DNA from: Paenibacillus phytorum
Lineage (GTDB): Bacteria; Bacillota; Bacilli; Paenibacillales; NBRC-103111
Direction: 5' to 3'
Assembly: GCF_013141715.1 (NCBI RefSeq)
Contig: NZ_WHOA01000147.1
Coordinates: forward strand, 82,268 to 146,267
DNA: 64,000 nucleotides
Shown: positions 25,988 through 33,603 of the stretch, in pieces
Numbering within the stretch: the stretch's first letter is position 1
Layout: each line of letters begins with the position of its first letter
Notes under the pieces: generated by a model
Databases searched by the model: none
The model's input: only the letters and a program-made list of their open reading frames with translations
Told to the model about the DNA's origin: nothing
Translations under genes and position numbers: made by a program

Positions 25988-28075
25988 ATGAGAAATACCA
26001 TTTATCTAAAAAGGAATAGAAAGATCATTGTACATCCTGGTCATAACCGTCTTCCTCTAACATACATGGCAACAGCAATGAAAAACATAGAGTACTTAGG
26101 ATTTACTTTTACCAAAGAGCTTATGGAAGTTCTTCATACGATGTCAGTTGATGAGTTCCTAGGGCTGTATCATCAGCTTGTGAAGGACTTGAAGTCGCTT
26201 ATAGGGGCGAATGTTATCTTCAAACCGATGTATCCTGATTTTCCCCAGCAAGTGATGATGGCAAGCGAAGCAGAGTTATATGTGAATGCGATCTATCACT
26301 ATGTAACTCTGGGGCTGCCTGAGCATGTTGCGCTTGAGAGATTTCCCCTCCTAGATCAGGTTGATTTGAATATTATCGATTTAGGGAATTTGGAAGATTT
26401 CGATCAAATGATGCGTAATATCATTGGGGCGAAAAGTTCGATCTCCGAACCAGACAGGGAAGATATGGAATGGGTGATCGCAACGTATGATGAGTTGAGT
26501 ACCGTGCTGCCAGATGAGATCCCTATGAAAGAAAATGTGGGGTTTGTCGTAGGAGCGCTCCTCAAATACGAAAAGGCCAACATCAAGCTCATCACAGCAT
26601 ACATGAAAACGGCAACGGATGTACTGCGGTTAGCTGTCGCCCTGTCGGATGGGGATGTAAGCCTTGCAACCAACACGAAGTTCCGGAAGTTCAAGCGTGC
26701 TGAGCGGCGGTTGCTTCTGGAGCTGCTTGAGCAATGCGGGAATCGGATTGAGGATATGCTGCGCTATAAGAATCGCTGGATTCGTCTGGGAGAAATTCTA
26801 CACCCTGCGGAATATAAACATAAATATGACGGCTGTAAGGAAGCTTTTGATATCCTCCGCAATAATAAACCCTATGAAACATTCGGTGGCAAAGTCGAAA
26901 ATGCGCTCCGTCATAAAGATACCAGTCTGGCTGTGGACATATTGAAAGACCGTGCAGGAGAGTTCGCTAGACGGCTGGATCATTTGCTAAGAATAGATGA
27001 AGATTTCTCCCCAGTTGTTGAAAAGTTCGCTGAAATTGCTGCGCAGGTTTCGACGCCAGTGTTGCTGCAAGTGATGGCACATTTCAGCCATAGGGATGAA
27101 AGGCAGGAATTACGGACGTTCTTCCCAAAAGGGAATGTAGCGAAAGCAGTAGCGATTCCCAATACGCTTCCTGATATTGAAGTCGAAGCCTGTGAAGCAA
27201 TCGTGCAAACGTGCAAAAATACGCTAATGCATAAATTCGCCGGACTACCTTCGCTAGGGGGTGTTTATGTCGATGAGAGATTGAGGCAGTATGTCATGCC
27301 TTTCTCCCAAAGATCTGCGAGTAAGGCGCTTCGCACCATCGTTCGTGGCAGCCGGCTTGAGATGCCGAAAGGAGATACAATCCGCTTTTTCTTATGGTGG
27401 AAAGAGGGGACAGTTAACGGAAAACATACAGGAAGAGTCGATATTGACCTCTCTGCTATGATGTATGATGAGCATTGGCAGTATGTCGAACATATCTCCT
27501 ACACGAATCTGCGTTCAGATAAATATAAAGCCGCTCACAGCGGGGATATCACATCGGCACCCTTTGGTGCTTGCGAGTTTATAGATTTGGATATTCCTTC
27601 TGTTGTTAAATATGGTGGACGCTATGTTGTCGCCTCATTGAATTCGTTTACGGAGCAGTCTTACTGTGATCTACCTGAATGTTTTGCGGGTTGGATGATG
27701 AGGAAGCATCCTAATTCTGGGGAGATTTTTGAACCTTCGACAGTGGTGGATCGCATCGATATTGCTGCAGACACGAGAATTGCGATTCCAGTCATTTTGG
27801 ATTTGGTGGAACGGAAGATCATTTGGTGCGACTTAGCGCTGCAAAAACATCCTAACTACTACAACAATGTAGAAGGAAATCAAAAAGGTATGGTCCTAAT
27901 GGGGAAAGCGATGACCTCGTTAACAAAGCCTACCCTGTACGATTTATTCATGCTGCATGCTGCGGCCAGAGGTCGAATCGTGGAAGATGTGGATAGCGCG
28001 CAGACGGTGTTTGCGGTGAATGAGGGGATTACTCCTTTTGATATCAGCAGGATTATGGCTGAGTTTATTGCTTAA
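25988..28075 (+). CDS. TerD-domain protein of an RNA-repair cassette
   Basis: This 695-residue protein has a long helical N-terminal part (about 1-450) and a C-terminal TerD-like domain: GRVDIDLSAMMYDE, VEHISYTNLR, AAHSGDITSAPFGACEFID and RIDIAADTRIAIPVILDL. It resembles the MXAN_6230/SCO0854-type cytoplasmic proteins; no RING finger is visible. Thg1-like polymerase and polynucleotide kinase genes follow, so a role in RNA damage or repair is inferred. The start is odd: GAGGAGG (25969-25975) is followed by ATG-CCG-CAA-TGA at 25980, whose TGA overlaps the ATG at 25988, suggesting coupling from a three-codon leader. The ATG at 25988 is otherwise 12 bases from the SD. Confidence 0.65.
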   Translation: MRNTIYLKRNRKIIVHPGHNRLPLTYMATAMKNIEYLGFTFTKELMEVLHTMSVDEFLGLYHQLVKDLKSLIGANVIFKPMYPDFPQQVMMASEAELYVNAIYHYVTLGLPEHVALERFPLLDQVDLNIIDLGNLEDFDQMMRNIIGAKSSISEPDREDMEWVIATYDELSTVLPDEIPMKENVGFVVGALLKYEKANIKLITAYMKTATDVLRLAVALSDGDVSLATNTKFRKFKRAERRLLLELLEQCGNRIEDMLRYKNRWIRLGEILHPAEYKHKYDGCKEAFDILRNNKPYETFGGKVENALRHKDTSLAVDILKDRAGEFARRLDHLLRIDEDFSPVVEKFAEIAAQVSTPVLLQVMAHFSHRDERQELRTFFPKGNVAKAVAIPNTLPDIEVEACEAIVQTCKNTLMHKFAGLPSLGGVYVDERLRQYVMPFSQRSASKALRTIVRGSRLEMPKGDTIRFFLWWKEGTVNGKHTGRVDIDLSAMMYDEHWQYVEHISYTNLRSDKYKAAHSGDITSAPFGACEFIDLDIPSVVKYGGRYVVASLNSFTEQSYCDLPECFAGWMMRKHPNSGEIFEPSTVVDRIDIAADTRIAIPVILDLVERKIIWCDLALQKHPNYYNNVEGNQKGMVLMGKAMTSLTKPTLYDLFMLHAAARGRIVEDVDSAQTVFAVNEGITPFDISRIMAEFIA

Positions 28076-28243
28076 GGAAAAGATGAAATTCGTACAGTTA
28101 TTAAATCCAAGCATAGTGAACAGAGTAAATTCAATATGGCTAACTGTATATATCAATCATCTCTCATCGGCTCATCTGGTATTTGCACGCGCGGATTCAA
28201 CTAGTCATTAATGCTGGTTTCTCTGTGTGAGCTATATTTACCC

Positions 28244-28276
28244 GGTCATGGACTTTTGAGTCCATGGCCTTTTTTT
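28244..28276 (+). terminator. Terminator after the TerD-domain gene
   Basis: GGTCATGGACT (28244-28254) pairs with AGTCCATGGCC (28259-28269) around TTTG with one mismatch, then seven T's. It separates the TerD-domain gene from the Thg1 gene, so these two are probably separate transcripts or joined by readthrough. Confidence 0.8.
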
Positions 28277-28305
28277 ATACTTTGATATCCAAGGGGAAGA
28301 TAACG

Positions 28306-28500
28306 ATGGCTATTGTCCAAGTAAGATCGACCAACCCGAAGCTTTCTTTTATCATCAAAAAGAATCCGGAATCCGGCCTCATGATCCGATCGAAATTCAA
28401 GGGACTATCCGTACAGCTTAATATGGCTGAGGGATAGATCAGGGTTATGATATTCGAGAAATTGGATTAAACTAGTACCATTATCGCCCTCAGGAAAGGA
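28306..28500 (+). pseudogene. Both ends of an internally deleted gene
   Basis: An ATG at 28306 behind AAGGGGAAG opens 43 good codons (MAIVQVRSTNPKLSFIIKKN...) that stop at 28435-28437. Directly after, in another frame, about 28438-28500 reads DQGYDIREIGLN and then YHYRPQER, with one stop between. This looks like the N- and C-terminal ends of one gene joined by a large deletion. It sits where a further cassette component would be expected. I do not recognise the family. Confidence 0.45.
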
Positions 28501-28510
28501 GATAGCAGCA

Positions 28511-29248
28511 ATGAATAAGGATGATTTCGGAAATCGAATGAAGAATTACGAGAATACGTTCCGGCACAGTTTACCGCGGCGTCTGCCTGTAATCCTGAGA
28601 ATTGACGGGTGCCACTTTCACACCTTTACACGGGGGATGGCCAAACCATTTGATGAGCTGTTAACCAAAGCGTTATGGGAGACCTGTAAATATCTCGCTC
28701 AAAATATGATGGGTTGCAAATTGGTTTACCACCAAAGTGACGAGATTTCGATCCTGCTCACGAATTATGATAAATTGACCACTCAATCGTGGTTCGATAA
28801 TAACATACAAAAAATGGTGTCTGTATCTTCATCAATGGCCACGGCTAAGTTCAATGAGGAGATTAGAAAGTATTATCCCGATAAGGAACTGGCGACATTT
28901 GACAGCAGAGCATGGGTATTACCGCATGATGAGGTCACGAACTACTTTCTCTGGCGCCAGCAGGATGCGACGAAGAACAGTATTTCTATGGTTTCACAGG
29001 TCCACTTCCCGCAAAAAGTACTACAAGGTCTTGATGGAAAACAGCTTCAGGATAAGCTATTCGTTGAAAAGGGAATAAACTGGAATGATCTTCCTGTATG
29101 GCAAAAACGAGGGGTTTGCATCACAAAACAGTCCTATTTTAAAGGAGAAGCACAAAGAAATAAGTGGGATGTTGATATGGATACTCCGATTTTTTCGCAA
29201 AATAGAGAGTATATTAATCAATACGTCTATCTGAATAGGAATGAGTAA
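28511..29248 (+). CDS. Thg1-like 3'-5' RNA polymerase (tRNA-His guanylyltransferase family)
   Basis: The 245-residue product has the Thg1 palm signature: RIDGCHFHTFTRG with metal ligand D32, and YHQSDEISILL with D77. Around residue 120 the AVF-like region DSRAWVLP and then NYFLWRQQDATKNSI follow, as in Thg1 proteins. Bacterial Thg1-like proteins add nucleotides to the 5' end of RNA in the 3'-5' direction and repair truncated tRNAs. Bacteria encode G-1 of tRNA-His in the genome, so this is a repair enzyme, not a housekeeping guanylyltransferase. GGAAAGGAG precedes the ATG. The kinase gene follows two bases after the stop. Confidence 0.88.
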   Translation: MNKDDFGNRMKNYENTFRHSLPRRLPVILRIDGCHFHTFTRGMAKPFDELLTKALWETCKYLAQNMMGCKLVYHQSDEISILLTNYDKLTTQSWFDNNIQKMVSVSSSMATAKFNEEIRKYYPDKELATFDSRAWVLPHDEVTNYFLWRQQDATKNSISMVSQVHFPQKVLQGLDGKQLQDKLFVEKGINWNDLPVWQKRGVCITKQSYFKGEAQRNKWDVDMDTPIFSQNREYINQYVYLNRNE

Positions 29249-29250
29249 TT

Positions 29251-29688
29251 ATGGAGTGTGTGATCTTTGTCGGTATTCAAGCCTCAGGCAAATCAACCTT
29301 CTTTAAGGAGCGATTTTTCAATTCCCACATCAGAATCAACATGGATATGCTTAAAACCAGGCACAGGGAAAACATATATTTAGCCGCATCCTTCCAAGCC
29401 AAGCAGCCTTTTGTTGTGGACAACACGAATCCAACGATTGAGGATAGGAGTAAGTATATATCACTCGCCAAAGAACACAAGTTCCGAGTAGTGGGTTATT
29501 ACTTTGAACCTGATTTTGCTGAGTCTGTAAAAAGAAATGAAGTGCGTTCAGGGAGTGAAAAGGTACCGGAGGTTGGAATTAAGAGTATAATTAAAAGATT
29601 ACAGATACCTGATTTGAGTGAAGGATTTGATACGTTATATCGAGTAAGGACGGAAGATGGGAAGTTTTATGTTGAGGATTTTTATTAA
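29251..29688 (+). CDS. Kinase-only polynucleotide kinase-like protein
   Basis: The 145-residue product is a P-loop kinase of the polynucleotide-kinase type: GIQASGKST at residues 8-16, a basic/acidic INMDMLKTRHREN segment, and the VVDNTNP motif near 57 characteristic of Pnkp and related kinases. No phosphatase domain is present. It would prepare 5' ends by phosphorylation, matching the substrate need of the Thg1-like enzyme encoded two bases upstream. The operon ends with a terminator at 29793. Confidence 0.8.
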   Translation: MECVIFVGIQASGKSTFFKERFFNSHIRINMDMLKTRHRENIYLAASFQAKQPFVVDNTNPTIEDRSKYISLAKEHKFRVVGYYFEPDFAESVKRNEVRSGSEKVPEVGIKSIIKRLQIPDLSEGFDTLYRVRTEDGKFYVEDFY

Positions 29689-29718
29689 GGAAACAAAGGG
29701 TTAACTCAAGAAGCTTTT

Positions 29719-29787
29719 CGGTGGTACAAGTGAGTTGAGTTATGAACAAAGTGATAGAAGGCTTGCAAAATGGAGCCATTGGATTTA
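29719..29787 (+). pseudogene. Fragment of a retropepsin-like gene
   Basis: The sequence reads GGTSELSYEQ and at DNA level matches 48551-48610 of the intact retropepsin-like gene (GGASELCYEQ) at most positions, ending GGAGCCATTGG where the gene has GGAACCATTAT. It has stops soon after and no start, so it is a leftover of a second copy. Confidence 0.55.
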
Positions 29788-29792
29788 GAGAG

Positions 29793-29818
29793 CACCTGTT
29801 GTTAAAACAGGTGTTTTT
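29793..29818 (+). terminator. Terminator of the RNA-repair genes
   Basis: CACCTGTT (29793-29800) pairs with AACAGGTG (29806-29813) around a five-base loop, followed by five T's. Confidence 0.85.
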
Positions 29819-29984
29819 ACTTTTAAAAGCTTTACTTTTAACTTTTTGAAGCCGTAAGTAATCTGACTCTTCATGACAGTAATGTGTTGTATGATACGGA
29901 CTAAGTTGCGATAATTGGGTTATACCTAGAAATGATAAATGGGACTGCCAAATTAAATCCTTTCAGAAAAGAGAGCCAAACGCG

Positions 29985-30296
29985 ATGATCAAAATAATCA
30001 GGTCGAAAGTAGAAGCCGAGCTTCAGGCATTCGTCGGGACTGACGCTTATATCCACAGCGAAGCGACGTCATTTGTCTTCGTTCGCAATTTCAAGGTCAA
30101 GGTTACCCATGTCTTTATAGCGGGGGAAGGCCCTTTTCGTGCCGCTCTACGATTCGATGGGCATGGCTGGCTGCGAATGGAGGCGCTCACACATTATGAG
30201 GTAGATGGGAATGGTCGTCTTTTGCTGGCCGGCTATGATGACAGAGGTCGGATGAATGTTGCTCTGCACTTGGGAAAGGAGCCGTTTCCAGAATGA
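29985..30296 (+). CDS. yojF: YojF family protein (DUF1806)
   Basis: The 103-residue product matches the DUF1806 family, typified by YojF of B. subtilis, a small beta-barrel-like protein (YIHSEATSFVFVRNFKV, FRAALRF). Its gene is joined to the bacillithiol deacetylase gene in Bacillus, and here the two overlap by ATGA at 30293. Its exact role is unknown; a link to bacillithiol metabolism is inferred only from the context. The region from 29985 to 32171 is GC-richer than the island before it. Confidence 0.8.
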   Translation: MIKIIRSKVEAELQAFVGTDAYIHSEATSFVFVRNFKVKVTHVFIAGEGPFRAALRFDGHGWLRMEALTHYEVDGNGRLLLAGYDDRGRMNVALHLGKEPFPE

Positions 30297-30997
30297 ACAA
30301 TATCGATAAAGCCAAAAAGCTGCTCGCGGTGTTTGCCCATCCTGACGACGAGTCGTTTATTTGTGGAGGTACTCTCGCCAAATATGCCAGTGAGGGGGTG
30401 GACATTACGCTGGTGAGCGCCACGCGGGGTGAAATGGGACGACGTATGGGCAATCCACCCTATCTTAACCGGGAATCGATGGCGGCTGCCCGTGAAATGG
30501 AACTACGGCAGGCCTGCGAGAGCCTGGGCATCCGACAGCTCCTATTTTTGGATATCCGCGATAAAACAGTTGAGTTTTCCGATGAGGATAGCTTGACAGC
30601 ACGGATTGCGGCCCTCATTAATGAAGTGGATCCCGATGTCGTGCTTACGTTTCACGAAACGCTGGGTGGACACCCAGATCATTGCGCAATTGGAAAAGCG
30701 ACGACGAACGCTTTTGGGCGAACAGGACATAGGGGTGCTTTATATTTCATTACGTTCGGTGACGCAATGGAGCGTCCGGAGCGGTACGGGTATTCCCGAA
30801 AGGATGTCATTAAAATCGACGTACATGTTCATCTGGAAGCAAAGCTCGCCGCGTTTCGGGCCCACCGCTGCCAGACCGAAATCGACGAATGGGTATGGCT
30901 GCCCACCCAAGAGGCGCTGGTGAGATTAGGCAGATATGAATACTTTTTGAAGGCGGATAGGGAGGCTCCGACGCGGGTTCTCGATGATTTGTTTTAG
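30293..30997 (+). CDS. bshB2: Bacillithiol biosynthesis deacetylase BshB2
   Basis: This 234-residue LmbE-type zinc deacetylase has the AHPDDE motif (residues 15-20) and the second ligand motif GGHPDH near residue 123. BshB removes the acetyl group from GlcNAc-malate in bacillithiol synthesis. The linkage with yojF is that of B. subtilis yojF-yojG(bshB2), which selects BshB2 over BshB1 and over mycothiol enzymes. It begins inside the yojF stop (ATGA). Confidence 0.88.
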   Translation: MNNIDKAKKLLAVFAHPDDESFICGGTLAKYASEGVDITLVSATRGEMGRRMGNPPYLNRESMAAAREMELRQACESLGIRQLLFLDIRDKTVEFSDEDSLTARIAALINEVDPDVVLTFHETLGGHPDHCAIGKATTNAFGRTGHRGALYFITFGDAMERPERYGYSRKDVIKIDVHVHLEAKLAAFRAHRCQTEIDEWVWLPTQEALVRLGRYEYFLKADREAPTRVLDDLF

Positions 30998-31010
30998 CGT
31001 CTCTCTCGGA

Positions 31011-32171
31011 TCACAAGGGTGTCTCGGCTAAAGCGGCTTTAGCCAAGGTATGAAGTACTGTATTATCCATTGGCGGATTATGCAGGCCTGCACGAACATC
31101 CCGGTAATACCGTTCCAAAGGCCGATTGCGGGATAAACTCGCGGCACCGACAATTCTCATCGCCAAGTCCACGATTTTGATGGCGTTGTTGGTGGCAACA
31201 TACTTGGCCAAGCCGAGCTCTGGTTTCAACGCGGGTCGGTCTTCCTTCTCACGATCCCAGCGATCCGCCACCGCATAAAGGAGCGAGCGTGCGGTTCGTA
31301 ATTCGATTTCCATCTCTCCGATCGACTGCTGGACGGAAGGGAGTGCGGCGATCGGTTCGTTCATATGGTTGGGTCGATAGGAGAGGGCAAATTCAAGGGC
31401 GTAATCACGTGCCGCCAAGGCAATGCCCATGTAACATGCCGGAATATGCAGAAGCCAGCCGCCCCCGTCATCCATGCCATTTCCGGAGAGCCTCATGTCT
31501 TTGTCCACAAAAACGCCATCCAGCACCACATCGTGGCTTCCGGTCGCGCGCATCCCGAGTGTATCCCAGGTTTCCACCAAGGTCACCCGGTCCGTCCGGT
31601 GAATCAGGAAGTCGGCCGTACAGTCTTCATCCGGGATATACGCCGATACCACAAAACGATCGAGGATCGGTGAAAGCGTACTAAACGTTTTGCGTCCCGT
31701 AATCCGCCATCCGTCGTCCGTAGGGACCGCTGTCGTTTCGGGCTTTCCGCCCCGGCTGGGACTCCCGGATGCTGCTTCGCTAGCAAAGGTGTTGATCATC
31801 GTCCCGTCGCTCACGACGGAACGGCACAAATCGGCAAATATAGCCTCCGGCCATTTCCGGGTTGTCCCGAGATGAAGGATCTGACCGACATGCCAGCCAA
31901 CGGCCAATGCGGTCGATCCGTCTCCGTAAGCTAGCCTCTCCTGCAGCATGACGAGGGCATAAAGCGAGAGTCCATTCCCGCCGAATTCTTGAGGGACGGT
32001 TATCTTTAAGTACCCGGCCTCGCGCAGGTCTGCGAAATTCTCAAATGGAAACGATCCCTCTTGGTCATGCCGCGTGGCCCTCCCCACAAAAAGGCTAGCC
32101 AACTCATCTGCTTTTCTGGCCCAAGCCCGCTCTTCCTCGCTGCGAATATATTGATCAATGACTCGATTCAT
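31011..32171 (-). CDS. Acyl-CoA dehydrogenase family flavoprotein
   Basis: This 386-residue protein has the acyl-CoA dehydrogenase order of domains: N-terminal helices with FGGNGLS, the flavin-binding strand region TFASEAASGSPSRGG ... WRITGRKTFSTLSP, DTLGMRATGSHDVVLDGV, and a C-terminal helical domain with ARSLLYAV and IVGAASLSRNRPLERYYRD. It is closer to the DszC/SfnC and B. subtilis YdbM group than to fatty-acid enzymes, as the catalytic glutamate region is replaced. The convergent bshB2 ends 13 bases away. It neighbours sulfate-activation genes, so sulfur metabolism is possible. AAAGGAG precedes the ATG. Confidence 0.75.
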   Translation of the reverse strand: MNRVIDQYIRSEEERAWARKADELASLFVGRATRHDQEGSFPFENFADLREAGYLKITVPQEFGGNGLSLYALVMLQERLAYGDGSTALAVGWHVGQILHLGTTRKWPEAIFADLCRSVVSDGTMINTFASEAASGSPSRGGKPETTAVPTDDGWRITGRKTFSTLSPILDRFVVSAYIPDEDCTADFLIHRTDRVTLVETWDTLGMRATGSHDVVLDGVFVDKDMRLSGNGMDDGGGWLLHIPACYMGIALAARDYALEFALSYRPNHMNEPIAALPSVQQSIGEMEIELRTARSLLYAVADRWDREKEDRPALKPELGLAKYVATNNAIKIVDLAMRIVGAASLSRNRPLERYYRDVRAGLHNPPMDNTVLHTLAKAALAETPL

Positions 32172-32215
32172 CTATTACACACTCCTTTTCTTACTTATTA
32201 TATCAGCTGTCGTAT

Positions 32216-32251
32216 AGCGAGTTATAACAGTCTCTATCAAACTCGCTTTTT
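32216..32251 (+). terminator. Terminator-like hairpin, dispersed repeat copy C
   Basis: AGCGAGTT (32216-32223) pairs with AACTCGCT (32240-32247), followed by T's. About 40 bases match 12522-12563. No plus-strand gene ends just before it, so it may be left over from a mobile element. Confidence 0.6.
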
Positions 32252-32284
32252 GACCGAGTAAAAGATTAATAGGGTTGTGGACTG

Positions 32285-32314
32285 ATTGGGGACGCGAAAT
32301 GTTGCGTCCCCAAT
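32285..32314. repeat. Perfect 11-bp hairpin
   Basis: ATTGGGGACGC pairs with GCGTCCCCAAT around an eight-base loop. There is only a weak T-rich tail, so it may be a terminator or a regulatory structure. Confidence 0.6.
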
Positions 32315-32496
32315 ATTTATTGTGAAGAAACTTTAATTTATTTCGAGTAGAATGTTTAAGGTTCGCATGGAAAAATGAACAGGGGTTCGATCCATGCTTT
32401 TGTTACATTACGAGCTCTTCGAAGTAATCCTTATCGACCCAATCCTTTTTCAAACGTAAAGAACCCACTGTTCAGGCGAAACAAAGTGAACTTTAA

Positions 32497-32551
32497 TGTC
32501 ACACAGTGATTATTGCGACAAAAAAGTGACAGTCTCGGAAAAAGTACGACA
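32497..32551 (-). mobile_element. Possible Tn7-like transposon end
   Basis: Read on the minus strand from 32551, the sequence starts TGTCGTACTTTTT and contains TGTCAC (32531-32526), TGTCGC (32520-32515) and an inverted TGTCAC (32497-32502). Several short TGTC-type repeats next to a terminal TGT are the usual form of TnsB-binding ends of Tn7-like and related elements. No transposase gene is in the window, so this would be a remnant or one end of a larger element reaching left. Confidence 0.35.
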
Positions 32552-32600
32552 ATATTCGAGGGAAATGATAGAAATATGGGGAAATTTACTTTCTTCCACT

Positions 32601-32628
32601 TTGCATAAAAGCTAGAATCTGATAGGAT
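32601..32628 (+). promoter_or_regulatory. Candidate cysD promoter
   Basis: TTGCAT and TAGGAT are spaced 16 bases apart, 50 bases before the cysD ATG. No SAM or T-box riboswitch motif was recognised in the leader. Confidence 0.4.
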
Positions 32629-32678
32629 ATAAAGAAAGACGATAGTTTTAGTAAGAATTAAAAGGAGGCACCTTTTCC

Positions 32679-33602
32679 ATGGAAAAAATGATGCTTGATT
32701 CTATAGATGAAATGACGCATCTGGATCAACTTGAGGCTGAAGCGATTTATATTATACGAGAAGTAGCGGCGGAATGTGAAAATCCCGTGATGCTGTATTC
32801 GATCGGGAAGGATAGTTCCGTGATGCTGCATTTGGCGCTGAAAGCATTTTATCCGGAGAAGCCGCCGTTTCCTTTCATGCATATTGATACGACGTGGAAG
32901 TTTAAAGAAATGATTGAATTCCGCGATCGCAAAGCCAAAGAATTCGGAATTAAGATGATTGTTCACTCCAATCAGGAGGGGATTGATCAAGGGATCAACC
33001 CGTTCGATCATGGTTCCGCGTATACGGATATTATGAAAACCCAAGCCTTGAAAGAAGGATTGGACAAATACGGTTTTACAGCTGCGTTCGGCGGCGGAAG
33101 ACGTGACGAGGAGAAGTCGCGTGCGAAGGAGCGGATATTCTCTTTCCGTAATAAAAACCATGCCTGGGATCCGAAAAACCAACGACCAGAAATGTGGAAG
33201 CTTTTTAATACAAGAATCAATAAGGGCGAAAGCACCCGCGTATTCCCAATATCCAACTGGACGGAAAAAGACATCTGGCAATACATTCGCAGAGAGAACA
33301 TTGATATTGTGCCACTCTATTTTGCAAAAGAAAGACCTGTACTCGAACGCGACGGACATCTCATCATGGTTGACGATGATCGCATGAAACTCGAAGCTCA
33401 TGAGAAAATTGAAATGAAGAAGATGCGGTTTCGTACATTAGGCTGCTATCCCCTTACTGGCGGAGCCGAGTCGGAGGCGGATACGATAGATGCCATTATT
33501 GAAGAAACGCTTGGTGCGGTCTCATCCGAACGGACAACACGGGTAATTGACCAAGAAGCGGCGGGAAGTATGGAAAGACGTAAACGGGAGGGTTATTTCT
33601 AA
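32679..33602 (+). CDS. cysD: Sulfate adenylyltransferase small subunit CysD
   Basis: This 307-residue protein has the PP-loop-type ATP-pyrophosphatase motif LYSIGKDSSVMLHLA (about 42-56), FPFMHIDTTWKF, the FGGGRRDEEKSRAKERIFS segment and LGCYPLTGGAESEA near the end, all typical of CysD. With CysN it forms ATP sulfurylase, which activates sulfate to adenosine phosphosulfate in the cytoplasm. AAAAGGAGG lies ten bases before the ATG. cysN follows one base after the stop. Confidence 0.93.
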   Translation: MEKMMLDSIDEMTHLDQLEAEAIYIIREVAAECENPVMLYSIGKDSSVMLHLALKAFYPEKPPFPFMHIDTTWKFKEMIEFRDRKAKEFGIKMIVHSNQEGIDQGINPFDHGSAYTDIMKTQALKEGLDKYGFTAAFGGGRRDEEKSRAKERIFSFRNKNHAWDPKNQRPEMWKLFNTRINKGESTRVFPISNWTEKDIWQYIRRENIDIVPLYFAKERPVLERDGHLIMVDDDRMKLEAHEKIEMKKMRFRTLGCYPLTGGAESEADTIDAIIEETLGAVSSERTTRVIDQEAAGSMERRKREGYF

Positions 33603-33603
33603 A

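Larger units (their letters stand above)
32172..32678. other. 500-base divergent gap before cysD
   Basis: No gene was seen. It holds a hairpin with T-run (32216-32251, dispersed repeat copy C), a perfect 11-base stem (32285-32314), a cluster of TGTCAC/GCGACA-type motifs resembling a Tn7-like transposon end (32497-32551), and a candidate cysD promoter (32601-32628). The layout suggests an insertion scar between the dehydrogenase and sulfate genes. Confidence 0.5.

Noticed and set aside
32390..32412. tRNA gene suggested by GGTTCGATCC
   Set aside because: No acceptor, D or anticodon arm fits around it; at most a T-arm-like string.
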